From Sphingomonas sp. QA11 (GTDB taxonomy: Bacteria > Pseudomonadota > Alphaproteobacteria > Sphingomonadales > Sphingomonadaceae): 64,000 nucleotides of DNA. Below, piece after piece: positions 44,109 through 53,987 of the stretch (position 1 is its first letter; every line of letters begins with the position of its first letter). Position numbers and translations under genes: made by a program. The stretch covers positions 5,203,501 to 5,267,500 of the forward strand of contig NZ_CP098774.1 of assembly GCF_028473665.1 (NCBI RefSeq). The letters are read 5' to 3'. The notes beneath the pieces are model-generated. The model searched no databases, was not told the origin of the DNA, and saw only the letters and a program-made list of their open reading frames with translations.

Positions 44109-45368
44109 TTGGCCAATCGCGCCGGCAGCGCCGATCTTCCCCTGCATGGCGGCCATGTGCCGCCATGGCTGGGCGTCCGCACGGCGAGCCTCGGCGCTGT
44201 CATGTCGCAGGCGATCATCCATCATTACGGGCGGGACGAGCTGTTGCGCCGGCTGGCGCACCCCTTCTGGTTCCAGAGCTTCGGGGCGGTGATGGGAATG
44301 GACTGGCATTCGTCGGGCATCACCACCAGCGTGATCGGCGCACTGAAGCGCGGCCTCGCGCCGCTGTCGGGGGAGCTCGGACTCCATGTCTGCGGTGGCC
44401 GGGGCAAGCAATCGCGCCGCACGCCTGACGAACTGGTCGCGATCGGCGATCGGGTCGGGCTCGACGGGGCTGCCCTGGCGCGGACCAGCCGGCTCGTCGC
44501 CAAGGTCGACAGCGCTGCGGTGCAGGATGGGTTCGACCTCTATCTCCACGGCTTCATCGTCGCTGACGACGGGCAATGGGTGGTGGTGCAGCAGGGAATG
44601 AACGGCGCGGCGCGGCAGGCGCGGCGCTATCACTGGTCGTCGGAAGGGCTGGGCAGCTTCGTCGATGCCCCGCACGCGGCAATCGAGGGCAGGGGCGGGG
44701 GCGAGATCGTCAACCTCACCGATCGCCGGGCTGCCGCCTCGCGCGATGCACAGCTCGATCTGCTCCGCGATCTCGGGCCCGACCGGATCGCTCGCGAAGC
44801 CGCCGCGCTTGAGCCGCCGAAGCCAACGGCAAAGGACGATCAGCCGATGCTGCCGCACCTGGTGCTGCCGGGCCATCACGACGTTCGCCCGGCCGACGTG
44901 ATGATCCGTCGCCTCCACGGCACGCTCGCCGCCGCGGCGGAGAATGGCCCGGCGGACTTCCCGGAGCTGCTGCTCGTTCCCGGCGTCGGCGCCCGCACGG
45001 TGCGCTCGCTGGCGATGGTGGCTGAGATAATCCACGGCGCCCCCTGCCGCTTCGCCGATCCGGCGCGCTTCTCGCTCGCGCATGGCGGCAAGGATCGCCA
45101 CCCCTATCCGGTGCCGATCAAGGTCTTCGACAGGACCATCGCGGTGATGAAGGACGCGGTGGGCAAGGCGAAGCTCGGCAATGAGGAGAAGCTGGCGGCG
45201 ATCCGGCGTCTCGACGCGCAGGCACGCGCGATGGAGCGCCACGCGACCGGCCTGACCCTGCCCGACTTCGTGGCGGAGGAATTCCGCAATGCGCACGATT
45301 ATGGCGGCCGCAGCGTCTTCGGCTGGGAACCGCCGGTTGCCGACGAACGAGCAGCCGGAAGCGTTTAG
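44109..45368 (+). CDS. DUF763 protein
   Basis: 419 residues. The start MANRAGSADLPLHGGHVPPWL matches the normal beginning of DUF763 proteins; it uses TTG 44109 with GGAG six bases upstream, whereas the ATG at 44103 touches the GGAG. Conserved segments include FQSFGAVMGMDWHSSGITTSV, GLHVCGGRGKQSR and the helix-hairpin-helix-like LLLVPGVGARTVRSLAMVAEI, which suggests nucleic-acid contact. The biochemical role of the family is unknown. Confidence 0.85.
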   Translation: MANRAGSADLPLHGGHVPPWLGVRTASLGAVMSQAIIHHYGRDELLRRLAHPFWFQSFGAVMGMDWHSSGITTSVIGALKRGLAPLSGELGLHVCGGRGKQSRRTPDELVAIGDRVGLDGAALARTSRLVAKVDSAAVQDGFDLYLHGFIVADDGQWVVVQQGMNGAARQARRYHWSSEGLGSFVDAPHAAIEGRGGGEIVNLTDRRAAASRDAQLDLLRDLGPDRIAREAAALEPPKPTAKDDQPMLPHLVLPGHHDVRPADVMIRRLHGTLAAAAENGPADFPELLLVPGVGARTVRSLAMVAEIIHGAPCRFADPARFSLAHGGKDRHPYPVPIKVFDRTIAVMKDAVGKAKLGNEEKLAAIRRLDAQARAMERHATGLTLPDFVAEEFRNAHDYGGRSVFGWEPPVADERAAGSV

Positions 45369-45393
45369 CAGCGACGTCGCCCCACACGCTTCC

Positions 45394-45490
45394 CGTCACC
45401 CCGGACTTGTTCCGGGGTCTACCGCGGGGCAAACCAAATTGCCGGTGAGAGTGCGGGCCGGTGGATGCCGGAACAAGCCCCGGCATGACG
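45394..45490. repeat. Family A dispersed inverted repeat, copy 3
   Basis: Left end CACCCCGGACTTGTTCCGG, right end GGATGCCGGAACAAGCCCCGG. It follows the DUF763 gene. Confidence 0.8.
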
Positions 45491-45587
45491 GAAGGGAACA
45501 GCCGCTTCCCGTTCCCCCAAGGCAATGACGGTCGATTCAACCATTCGCCGGCTTGATACAATGTGCCGGCCGGATGCATGAAAACCC

Positions 45588-45815
45588 GCTCCCGCTGTTT
45601 CTCATGATGGCCGATTGCTCACGCGTTGACCGTCCCTGTTTCCTGATTTTAGCCCGCTGTTACGCGGGCGGTTTCCGCTGTTAATTCCATAACAGGGAAA
45701 AGGCGGGTCAATCTATTGAAATACCTGGCTAAAAATTGCTAGGAAAATCCAACTTTTCCCCTGTTAATTCGTCGGAAAAAATGCGTCCTTTTATCCGCGC
45801 TAACAGAGGGGCGCT
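45588..45815. repeat. AT-rich cluster of CTGTT-based repeats
   Basis: CTGTTAATTC occurs at 45678 and 45761. AACAGGGAAAA (45691) is nearly the inverse of TTTTCCCCTGTT (45754). Related CCCTGTTTCC and CCGCTGTTACGCGG units lie at 45592-45669; the last is a hairpin (GCCCGC/GCGGGC, 45652-45669). The block lies between convergent genes and has no coding potential. Its role is unknown. Confidence 0.5.
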
Positions 45816-45828
45816 TATCCACCGGGCG

Positions 45829-46485
45829 TCACTTCACCCCGATCAGCCATGGCTGAACCCCGCCGGTCGGCTTTGGCGTCCCGTCGATCCGCTCGGCCCT
45901 GATTAGCGGCACCGGTGTCAGGATCATCTGCCCCTTCATCGGGCCTGATCCGCCGCCGATCGGCCGGGCGAGGATCTTGCGCACCACGTCCATGCCTTCG
46001 ACGACATGGCCGAATGCCGCATAGCCGGTATAGCCGGGCTTCGCGTCCATGCTGGGATGCGCGCCGAGCATGATCGCGAAATTGCCCGTCGCGCCATTCT
46101 CGTCGCGGCCATGCGCCATGGAGATCACCGTATCGACATGGCGGATGCCAGTCCGGCTGGTCGGCTCAAGCGGGACCGGCGACGGCAGCATGCGCCGCGC
46201 GTCGGTGCCGATCCCGCCCTGTACGAAGCCATAGGCGGGATCGGCCTTGCTGCGTGCCGAGCGGTAGAAGCTGGTATTGTCCAGCCGCTTGTCGTCGACA
46301 TAGGCGAGGAAGTTGGCGGTAGTCCTGGGCGCGCGCTTCGCGTCGAGCGCGATCACGATCGGGCCGAGCGAGGTGACGATCCGCACGCGCACGATCCCCG
46401 GTGTGGGCTTGCTGGCCGGGCCCGGGGCGGCGGTCGACGATGCAGCGAGCGTCGCCAGGGCCAGGGCGAAAAGGATAGGGCGCAT
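45829..46485 (-). CDS. Peptidyl-prolyl cis-trans isomerase, cyclophilin type, exported
   Basis: 218 residues with a signal peptide (MRPILFALALATLAASSTAA). Cyclophilin core: SLGPIVIALDAKRAPRTTANF, FVQGGIGTD, ISMAHGRDENGATGNFAIML and FGHVVEGMDVV. Some residues differ from PpiA (SMAHG instead of SMARxN), so activity may be altered. It would help fold periplasmic proteins. ATG 46485 opens the signal peptide; the longer frame to 46581 is rejected. Confidence 0.88.
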   Translation of the reverse strand: MRPILFALALATLAASSTAAPGPASKPTPGIVRVRIVTSLGPIVIALDAKRAPRTTANFLAYVDDKRLDNTSFYRSARSKADPAYGFVQGGIGTDARRMLPSPVPLEPTSRTGIRHVDTVISMAHGRDENGATGNFAIMLGAHPSMDAKPGYTGYAAFGHVVEGMDVVRKILARPIGGGSGPMKGQMILTPVPLIRAERIDGTPKPTGGVQPWLIGVK

Positions 46486-46547
46486 CGTCAGCTCGTACCG
46501 GAGGATTGCGGGTCCGCTAAGGCGTGCCAGCCATGTGTGCAAGATGC

Positions 46548-47759
46548 TCAGGCGGCCTTGCCAAGGGCATATTGCCGACAATGCTCGAGATAGCCCGCCT
46601 CATGGCTGCCCGACAGGTCGACGACGCTTTCCCACAACCACGACGGGGCATCGAGCGCGCCGTCCCGCCGGGCTGCCAGCATCTTCTGCCATGCGGCACG
46701 TGTCGACGTCTCCATCTGCCGCGCATGGGCCTTGCCGACGACATAGGCGAGATAGCGCGCCGCGCGTGCCGCTTCGCCGCGGGTGAACTGCGCGACCTCA
46801 AGCTTCAGGTCCTGTGGGGCAAGCTCGCGCAGGAAGACCGGGCGGTCGAGCAATGTCGCCGCGATCATGCGTTCGCCAAGATGGGGGGACAGCGCCCGGG
46901 CACCCGTGACGACGCGTTCCGCCTGGTCCTTCGGCATGGCCGGGTGCCTCGCCGCCGGGGCTGCGGGGATGGTGGCTTCCTTCACGTCGATCAGGCCATA
47001 TTCTTCACGCCCTTTGGCGCCGTGGATCGCCACGACAACCGCGTAGCGCATCAGGCCAAGCGAGCTGCACCCTTTCACCCACCATGCGGCATCGACCAGC
47101 CTTACCTCGCGGTGCTTGTCCTCCCGGCCCAGCGACAGGATCAGCCTTTGGGTACCGGCATCCTCGAACAGCTCGACCAGCGCCGCGCGCTCCTCTGGCG
47201 AGACCGCCCAGAATTTCTTGCCGAGCGGAATCTGCGGCTCCGCATCGTCGATCCGTTCGCGGGCAAGATGGTGCCAGCGCCGGCCAAGCGCACGGTGGTT
47301 GATCACCCGCACCGCGTCGGGCTCGGGGCCGGGCCCGGCGCCATCGCCCCTGGCGTCGGGATCGCTCAGCGCGTCGCTATAGCCCTCGACCATCTGCTCG
47401 ATCATGCGCGCGGTGACGACGCCGGGCAGGTCCGATCCGCGCGCTGCCGTGGCGAGCGACAGGGCGAGGCGGATCAGGTCGTGCGCCGGGTTGCCGATCA
47501 CTGTCTGGTCGAGGTCGCGAATCTGGATCTCGATCCCGCCGCGCCCGTCCGCCAGCGGGCCGAGATTGCCGAGATGGCAATCGCCGCAAATCCAGATCGC
47601 CGGGCCGGCCGGCAATCGCCTTGCCGAAGGGGAGGCGGCAAGCCAGTCATAGAATTTCGCTGTGTTGCCACGCACGAAGGCATGGGCTGACCGCGCCATC
47701 TTCATTGCGCGGGCGGATTCGAGCACGGCTGACCGGTCGCTCGGCGAAAGCTGCTTCAT
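46548..47759 (-). CDS. DUF2252 protein
   Basis: 403 residues, no signal peptide. DUF2252 features: FVRGNTAKFYDWL, IWICGDCHLGNLG, IQIRDLDQTVIGNPAHDLIRL and FLRELAPQDLKLEV. The GDCHLGN / RDLDQ pair resembles the catalytic loop and metal site of kinase-like folds, but no activity is established for the family. Start ATG 47759 follows AAGGAGG. Confidence 0.87.
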   Translation of the reverse strand: MKQLSPSDRSAVLESARAMKMARSAHAFVRGNTAKFYDWLAASPSARRLPAGPAIWICGDCHLGNLGPLADGRGGIEIQIRDLDQTVIGNPAHDLIRLALSLATAARGSDLPGVVTARMIEQMVEGYSDALSDPDARGDGAGPGPEPDAVRVINHRALGRRWHHLARERIDDAEPQIPLGKKFWAVSPEERAALVELFEDAGTQRLILSLGREDKHREVRLVDAAWWVKGCSSLGLMRYAVVVAIHGAKGREEYGLIDVKEATIPAAPAARHPAMPKDQAERVVTGARALSPHLGERMIAATLLDRPVFLRELAPQDLKLEVAQFTRGEAARAARYLAYVVGKAHARQMETSTRAAWQKMLAARRDGALDAPSWLWESVVDLSGSHEAGYLEHCRQYALGKAA

Positions 47760-47877
47760 GCGCCTCCTTGGGGAAGTCGTTGAGCAGGCCAAACGCACGG
47801 TCGGCGAAAACGAGCCTATGGTCGAAAGGCCGTGCCGGACGGGCGGCCTGCGCTATGGCAAGCCGCCCGCGAGGCGT

Positions 47878-49296
47878 TTACCGCGCGGCGATCACCGGCC
47901 GCTGCCACCCGCCGCCGAGCGACCGGAACAGGTCGATCTGGGCGCTGGCGATCCGTGCGTTGGATGCGGCGAGGTCAGCATCGGTATCGGCGAAGGTCCG
48001 CTCGGCATCCAGCACGTCGAGGAAGTCGATCTGCCCCTCGCGCTGGCGGGCGCGGGTGATGCGGGCTGCTGCCTCCGCCCCGTCACGCGCCGCCTGCAAC
48101 GCGGTGCGGCGCTTCAACTCGCCCTGATAGGTGGCGAGCGCGGTTTCGGTTTCCTCGAGCGCCTGGAGCACCGACCCGTCGAACGTCGCCAGCGCGGCGC
48201 GGGTGTCGGCCTCGCTCGCGGCGATGCGCGAACGCGCCGCCTCCTGGTTGGGGAAGGACCAGCTGATCAGCGGACCTACCAGGAAGCGCAATGCGCCGCC
48301 GGTGAACAGATCGCCGATGCTCATGCTGCTCGATCCGACCGATCCGCCGAGCGAGATGCGCGGGTAAAGCTCGGCCGTCGCGACGCCGATTCGTGCGGTG
48401 GCCGCCGCGAGCCGCTGTTCGGCCGCCCGTACATCGGGCCGCCTTGCAAGCAACGCGGCGCCGTCACCGACCGGAATCGGCTGGTCGAGGCGCGGCGTGT
48501 CGGTCCGCGCGGCGGCGATCTCGGGCAGCTCCTGCGGCGTGCGGCCGGTCAGCGTCGCCAGACGGAACAGGGCCGCCTGGCGCTGCGCCTCGATCGCCGG
48601 GACGAGCGCCGCGCGCTGGTCGCGCAGGGTGGTGATCCGGACCAGGTCGAGCTTGGCCGCGCGGCCGGCATCGACTCGCTTGCCGGTCAGGGTCGCTGAT
48701 TTGTCGAGCAGTTCGACGATCCGTTTCGCCACCCCAAGCCGCTCGGCGGAAGAGGCCGCGTCGACATAGGCGCCGGTCGTCGCGGCAACCACCGCGACGC
48801 GCACCGCATCCGCATCGGCGTCGGCCGCGCGGACATCGCCGCGTGCCGCCTCGATATTGCGGCGGACGCGCCCGGCGAGATCGACCTCATAGGAGACGCT
48901 CAGGCCGATATCGTAGGATTCACCCTCGGACGCCGTGCCGGGCAGGCGCTGGCTGTCGGGGGTGCGGCCATAACCGCCGGTCGCGCCGATCGACGTCTGG
49001 GGCAGGCGATCGGACCGCACGCCGCGCAACGAGGCGCGCGCCCGGTCAAGCCGGGCGACGGCGACCCGGATGTCGGTATTGGCGGCCAGCGCATCGGCGA
49101 CGAGCTGGTCGAGCGTCGGGTCGCGGTAGAGCTGCCACCAGTGGTCGTCCGCCTGCGCGGTCGACACGGTGGGGCTCGCGCTGCCGACGAACTGGCCCGC
49201 CGCCTTGGGCGGGGCCACCGGCGCGACGAAGTTCGGGCCGGCGGCGCAGGCGGATAGCGCCAGGGCGGAGAGGGAGGCGAGCAATAGCTGTTTCAT
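47878..49296 (-). CDS. RND efflux outer-membrane factor (NodT/OprM family lipoprotein)
   Basis: 472 residues. Lipoprotein signal with lipobox LSAC (Cys about 17). TolC-like domain made of two repeats of helices and strands; YDIGLSVSYEVDLAGRVRR and LISWSFPNQEAAR are typical NodT/OprM segments. Forms the outer-membrane exit channel for the RND pump encoded just upstream (12-base gap). It is the last gene of the efflux operon. Confidence 0.92.
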   Translation of the reverse strand: MKQLLLASLSALALSACAAGPNFVAPVAPPKAAGQFVGSASPTVSTAQADDHWWQLYRDPTLDQLVADALAANTDIRVAVARLDRARASLRGVRSDRLPQTSIGATGGYGRTPDSQRLPGTASEGESYDIGLSVSYEVDLAGRVRRNIEAARGDVRAADADADAVRVAVVAATTGAYVDAASSAERLGVAKRIVELLDKSATLTGKRVDAGRAAKLDLVRITTLRDQRAALVPAIEAQRQAALFRLATLTGRTPQELPEIAAARTDTPRLDQPIPVGDGAALLARRPDVRAAEQRLAAATARIGVATAELYPRISLGGSVGSSSMSIGDLFTGGALRFLVGPLISWSFPNQEAARSRIAASEADTRAALATFDGSVLQALEETETALATYQGELKRRTALQAARDGAEAAARITRARQREGQIDFLDVLDAERTFADTDADLAASNARIASAQIDLFRSLGGGWQRPVIAAR

Positions 49297-49308
49297 GACG
49301 GCCGCTCC

Positions 49309-52300
49309 TTATTCGGCGGGCTGAAGAGTCGCCGGCAGGTCGTGCTCGCGGCGGCGGGAGAACCGCGCCGCGAGCGCCCGGCAGACGACGTAGAAGGTCG
49401 GCGTGAAGAGCAGGCCGAAGGCGGTGACGCCGATCATCCCGAAGAATACCGCGGTGCCCAGCGCCTGGCGAAGCTCGGCGCCTGCCCCGCTCGCCAGCAC
49501 CAGCGGCACCGTGCCGAGGATGAAGGCGAAGCTGGTCATCAGGATCGGGCGGAGGCGGGTCTGCGCCGCGCGCACCGCCGCCTCGACCGGCGAGAGTCCA
49601 TCCTGCTCCTCGGCCTGCTTGGCGAACTCGACCACGAGGATCGCGTTCTTCGCGGCAAGCGCGATCAGCACGACCAGCCCGATCTGGGTCAGGACGTTGT
49701 TGTCCATGCCCCGCAGGTTCACGCCGGTCATCGCCGCCAGCAGACACATCGGCACGATCAGCACGATGGCCAGCGGCAGGGTGATGCTCTCATATTGCGC
49801 CGCCAGCACCAGGAAGACGAACACCACCGCCATCAGGAAGACGAGACCGGCGGTGCTGCCCGCCGCCTTTTGCTGGTACGCGATACCCGTCCATTCGTGC
49901 GAGTAACCCGCTGGCAGGCTCGCATCGGCAAGCTTCTCCATCGTCACCAGCGACTGGCCCGAGGAGAATCCGGGAGCCGTGTCGCCATCCACCTCGACCG
50001 CGGGGAAGAGGTTGTAGCGGACGACGCGGTACGGACCGGTCTTGTCCTGGAAGGTCGCGACCGACCCGATCGGCACCATCTGGCCCGAGTTGGAACGGGT
50101 CTTCAGGTTGGCGATGTCGGCGGTGGTGTTACGGAATGGCGCATCGGCCTGCGCGGTGACGCGATAGGTGCGCCCCAGCAGGTTGAAGTCGTTCACGAAC
50201 GCCGAGCCGAGATACACCTGCAGCGCCTCGAACACCCGCTCCGGCGGCACGCCGAGCATGTTCGCCTTGGGCCGGTCGACATCGGCGAAGATGCGCGGCG
50301 TCGCGGTGTCGAAGAAGGTGTAGATCTGCGCGAGGCCGCTGGTCTGGTTGGCCTTGCCGATCAGGTCGTAGGATGCCTTGCCCAGATCGGCATAGCCGCG
50401 CCCTTCGGTGTCCTGGACCATCATGCGATAGCCGCCGGCCGAGCCGATGCCCTGGATCAGCGGCGGCGGCACGATCATCAGCCGTGCCTCGTCGACATCG
50501 GCGGTCGCCTTGCGTGCCTCGTCCATGATCCCCTGGAAGGTGACGCCAAGCGCCTTGCGCTCCTCGAAGCTCTTCAGCGGGAAATAGGCTGCGGCCGAAT
50601 TAGGGGCGAGCGTCTGCGACGGGCCGTCGAAACCGGCCAGCATCACTGAACCCTTGATGCCTTTCAGCGGCAGGATCTTCGCGGCGACCTTGCGCATCAC
50701 CGCGTCGGTCCGCTCGATCGAGGAGCCGGGCGGAAGCTGGATCACGGTCAGGAAATAGCCCTGGTCCTGCGCCGGCACGAAGCCGGTCGGCGTGATCCAG
50801 AAGACCCCGCCGGTCAGCGCGATCAGGCCGGCATAGGCGAACATCATCTTCTTCGGTGCGTTGACCAGCCGGCGGGTGAGCGCGGCGTAGCCGAGGCTCA
50901 TCCGTTCGAACCCGCGGTTGAACGCGTCACCCGCGCGGTTGACGATCTGCTGGAACCGGTTGCCCGTTCCCGTTTCCTTGTGGCGGAGCAGCAGAGCGGC
51001 GAGGGCCGGCGACAGCGTCAGCGACAGGACGAGCGAGATGATCGTCGCGGTCGAGATGGTCACCGCGAACTGGCGGTAGAAGGCGCCCGACAGGCCGGTG
51101 AGGAACACCGTCGGCACGAACACCGCGCAGAGCACGAGGACGATCGCGACCAGCGCGCCCGACACCTCGTCCATCGAGGTCCGCGCGGCCTCAAGCGGGG
51201 TCAGCCCGCGTTCGAGGTTGCGCTCCACATTCTCCACCACGACGATGGCGTCGTCGACGACGACGCCGATCGCCAGCACCAGCCCGAACAGCGACAGGTT
51301 GTTGAGCGAGTAGCCGAAGGCGGCGAGCACCGCGAAGGTACCGATCAGCGAGACCGGGATCGCGACCACCGGGATGATCGCCGCGCGCCATTTCTGGAGG
51401 AACACCAGGATGACGAGCACGACCAGGATGATTGCCTCGAACAGCGTATCCTTCACCGCGTCGATCGACTGGGCGATGAACTCGGTCGGGTTGTAGATGA
51501 CCTTATACTCGAGGCCCTTGGGGAAGCGGGCCGACATGGACTTCATCTCGGCGGAGACGCCTTCGGCCGCAGCGAGCGCGTTGGAGCCGGGGCGCTGGAA
51601 CACGGCGACGATGACCGTCGGCTTGCCGCTGAGATAGGTGTTGCTGCCATAATCCTGCGCGCCGAGCTCGACGCGGGCGACGTCGGACACCTTGACCTGG
51701 CGGCCATTGGCATCAGTGCGGATCACCACATCGGCGAACTGCTTCGGATCGGTCAGGCGGCCCTGGGTCTCGACGTTGAGCTGGAAGGCGTTGCCGCTCG
51801 CATAAGGCGGCTGGCCGAGCGTGCCGGCGGCGACCTGGACGTTCTGCGCGCGGAGCGCCGCGACGATCTCGCCGGCGGTCAGGTCGAGCGCGGCGGCGTG
51901 GCCGGGATCGATCCAGACGCGCATCGAATAGTCGCGCGAGCCGAAGAGCTGCACGTCGCCCACGCCGTCGATACGGCTGAGGCGGTCGCGCACCTGGGTG
52001 AGCGCATAGTTGGAGATATAGCCGCGATCGAGCGAGTTGTCGGGCGAGACCAGGTTCACGACCATCAGGAAGTCGGGCGAGGTCTTGCGCGTCACCACGC
52101 CGAGCCGCTGCACATCCTCGGGCAGGCGCGGCACCGCGATGGCGACACGGTTCTGTACCAGCACCTGCGCGGCATCGAGATCGGTGCCCTGCTTGAAGGT
52201 GACGGTGATGACGACCTTGCCGTCACCGGTCGATTGCGACGACTGGTATAGCATGTTGTCGACGCCGTTGATCTCCTGCTCGATCGGCGCGGCGACGGTT

Positions 52301-52482
52301 TCGGCGACCGTCTCGGCCGAGGCGCCCGGGTAATTGGCGGTCACGGTCACGGTCGGCGGCACGATATCGGGATATTGCGACACCGGCAGGGACATATAGG
52401 CGATCGCACCGACAAGGGTGATGACGACAGCGATCACCGCGGCGAAGATCGGCCGCGTGATGAAGAAGCGCGAGAAGCGCAT
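49309..52482 (-). CDS. RND multidrug efflux permease (HAE1, MexF-like)
   Basis: 1057-residue inner-membrane proton antiporter. N-terminal FFITRPIFAAVIAVVITL, the proton-relay aspartates in GVVVDDAIVVVENVERN, and two large periplasmic loops. Sequence style (NNLSLFGLVLAIG, FLVLAAQYESITLPLA) fits the MexF/BpeF side of the family. Expels hydrophobic and amphiphilic drugs together with the MFP and outer-membrane factor. A family A repeat lies between it and the MFP gene. Confidence 0.94.
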   Translation of the reverse strand: MRFSRFFITRPIFAAVIAVVITLVGAIAYMSLPVSQYPDIVPPTVTVTANYPGASAETVAETVAAPIEQEINGVDNMLYQSSQSTGDGKVVITVTFKQGTDLDAAQVLVQNRVAIAVPRLPEDVQRLGVVTRKTSPDFLMVVNLVSPDNSLDRGYISNYALTQVRDRLSRIDGVGDVQLFGSRDYSMRVWIDPGHAAALDLTAGEIVAALRAQNVQVAAGTLGQPPYASGNAFQLNVETQGRLTDPKQFADVVIRTDANGRQVKVSDVARVELGAQDYGSNTYLSGKPTVIVAVFQRPGSNALAAAEGVSAEMKSMSARFPKGLEYKVIYNPTEFIAQSIDAVKDTLFEAIILVVLVILVFLQKWRAAIIPVVAIPVSLIGTFAVLAAFGYSLNNLSLFGLVLAIGVVVDDAIVVVENVERNLERGLTPLEAARTSMDEVSGALVAIVLVLCAVFVPTVFLTGLSGAFYRQFAVTISTATIISLVLSLTLSPALAALLLRHKETGTGNRFQQIVNRAGDAFNRGFERMSLGYAALTRRLVNAPKKMMFAYAGLIALTGGVFWITPTGFVPAQDQGYFLTVIQLPPGSSIERTDAVMRKVAAKILPLKGIKGSVMLAGFDGPSQTLAPNSAAAYFPLKSFEERKALGVTFQGIMDEARKATADVDEARLMIVPPPLIQGIGSAGGYRMMVQDTEGRGYADLGKASYDLIGKANQTSGLAQIYTFFDTATPRIFADVDRPKANMLGVPPERVFEALQVYLGSAFVNDFNLLGRTYRVTAQADAPFRNTTADIANLKTRSNSGQMVPIGSVATFQDKTGPYRVVRYNLFPAVEVDGDTAPGFSSGQSLVTMEKLADASLPAGYSHEWTGIAYQQKAAGSTAGLVFLMAVVFVFLVLAAQYESITLPLAIVLIVPMCLLAAMTGVNLRGMDNNVLTQIGLVVLIALAAKNAILVVEFAKQAEEQDGLSPVEAAVRAAQTRLRPILMTSFAFILGTVPLVLASGAGAELRQALGTAVFFGMIGVTAFGLLFTPTFYVVCRALAARFSRRREHDLPATLQPAE

Positions 52483-52565
52483 GGATTTCGTCCTCGAGAA
52501 AGAGGGTTGCGTGACCCGTCACACGAGCAGGAGGATTTTGAAGAACGAACGCTTGCCCGATCCGC

Positions 52566-52658
52566 GATGCCGGACTTGTTCCGGCATCCGCCGACCCGTG
52601 AGAGCAATCAGCGCTGATCTCCCGGACCGGTGGACCCCGGAACAGGTCCGGGGTGGCG
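52566..52658. repeat. Family A dispersed inverted repeat, copy 4, inside the efflux operon
   Basis: Left end GATGCCGGACTTGTTCCGGC, right end GGACCCCGGAACAGGTCCGG, inverted relative to the other copies. It lies in the 236-base gap between the MFP stop and the RND start of the same operon. Confidence 0.8.
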
Positions 52659-52718
52659 GTGTGAATGTTGGGCGTTCCCGTTCTGCAAAAACCTCCTGGC
52701 GTGCGAAGAGCGAGACGT

Positions 52719-53987
52719 TCAGTTCGCGATCGTGGCCTCGCCCGCGATCGGCAGCGATACAGCCGGTCCGGCCGGAGCCGCCGCACCAGTGCCGATGCGG
52801 CCGGGCTTGGGCGCGACCTTGGCGCCGGGCATTGCCATCTGGTTGCCGGCGATGATCACGCGGTCCTTCACCGTCAGGCCTGACCGCACGACACGCAGGC
52901 CATCGACGACTGGGCCGAGTTCAACTGGCTTGGCGGAAACCTGGTTCTGGGCGTCGACCGTCAGCACGATCTTGCGGGCCTGGTCGGTCTGGATCGCGGT
53001 GTCGGGCACCAGCAGGGCCGGCGCCTTGCCGCCGCTGGCGAGCCGCATATTGCCGAACATGCCGGGGGTCAGGAAATAATTGGCGTTGGACAGGACGGCG
53101 CGGCCACGGATCGTACCCGACCGCTGGTCAAGGCCGTTGTCGGTGAAATCGAGTCGCCCCTTCCAGCGGTGCTCGGTCTCGTCCTGAAGCTGGATCTCGA
53201 CCGCCGCCGGCGCCGCGCCCGGCTGGCGGGCGCGCTGAGTCTTCAGGTACAGCGCTTCCGATCCGTCGAAGGTGAAGTAGATCGGGTCGAGCGCGTTGAT
53301 CGTGGTCAGCACCGTGCCGTTGGTGCCTTCGCCGCCCGCCACCTGGTTGCCGGCATCGACCTTGCGGTCCGAGATGCGGCCGGCGATCGGCGCGCGGACC
53401 TGAGTGAATTCGACATCGAGCGCGCGGACGCGCACGCGGGCATCGGCCGCGGCAAGCGCCGCCTGTGCCGCCTGCAATTTGGCGCGAAGCGAGTCTACTT
53501 CGCCGGCCGAGACCGCCTCGTCGGCGATGAGGCGGGTCGCGCGGCCGAGATCGGCCTGTGCCAGCGCCAGCGCGCTGCGGGCGCTGGCCGCATTGGCCCG
53601 GGCCTCGGCCAGTGCCGCGGCGAACGGGCGCGGATCTATGGTGAAGAGCAGCTGGCCCTTCTGGACGATCTCGCCGTCGCGGAAGTGGATGCCGGTCACT
53701 TCGCCCGCCACGCGCGGACGGATCTCGACCGTGCGGCTCGGGGCGAAACGGCCGACATAGTCGTCCCATTCGCTGACCTCGCGCACCAGCGGTGCCGCGA
53801 CCGTTACCGACGCCGGGGGAGGAGCGGCGGCAACGGCCGGGGACTCTTCGGCCAGCTTGGTGCCGGCCGCGGCGACGAGCGCCAGAGGGATAAGCACGAT
53901 CGCCGCGCGCCGCGTTCGCGACATGCGGTTGAAACCGTCGACGAGCGGTCGCGCGGTCGTGCTTTCGATAGGGGTGATCATGTTCAT
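52719..53987 (-). CDS. RND efflux periplasmic adaptor (MFP, MexE-like)
   Basis: 422 residues. One N-terminal membrane/signal segment (AAIVLIPLALVAAAGTKL), lipoyl half-motifs (VEIRPRVAGEVTGIHFRDGE and VEFTQVRAPIAGRISDRKVD), an alpha-hairpin between them (LAEARANAASARSALALAQA) and a beta-barrel domain. It bridges the RND permease and the outer-membrane factor. ATG 53987 follows AAGGA and overlaps the stop of the preceding small gene in ATGA, so translation is coupled. Confidence 0.92.
   Translation of the reverse strand: MNMITPIESTTARPLVDGFNRMSRTRRAAIVLIPLALVAAAGTKLAEESPAVAAAPPPASVTVAAPLVREVSEWDDYVGRFAPSRTVEIRPRVAGEVTGIHFRDGEIVQKGQLLFTIDPRPFAAALAEARANAASARSALALAQADLGRATRLIADEAVSAGEVDSLRAKLQAAQAALAAADARVRVRALDVEFTQVRAPIAGRISDRKVDAGNQVAGGEGTNGTVLTTINALDPIYFTFDGSEALYLKTQRARQPGAAPAAVEIQLQDETEHRWKGRLDFTDNGLDQRSGTIRGRAVLSNANYFLTPGMFGNMRLASGGKAPALLVPDTAIQTDQARKIVLTVDAQNQVSAKPVELGPVVDGLRVVRSGLTVKDRVIIAGNQMAMPGAKVAPKPGRIGTGAAAPAGPAVSLPIAGEATIAN

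Noticed and set aside
45700..45830. Replication origin
   Set aside because: The region is AT-rich and has one near DnaA-box (TTATCCACC), but there is no box cluster and no dnaA, hemE, gidA or parAB gene nearby.
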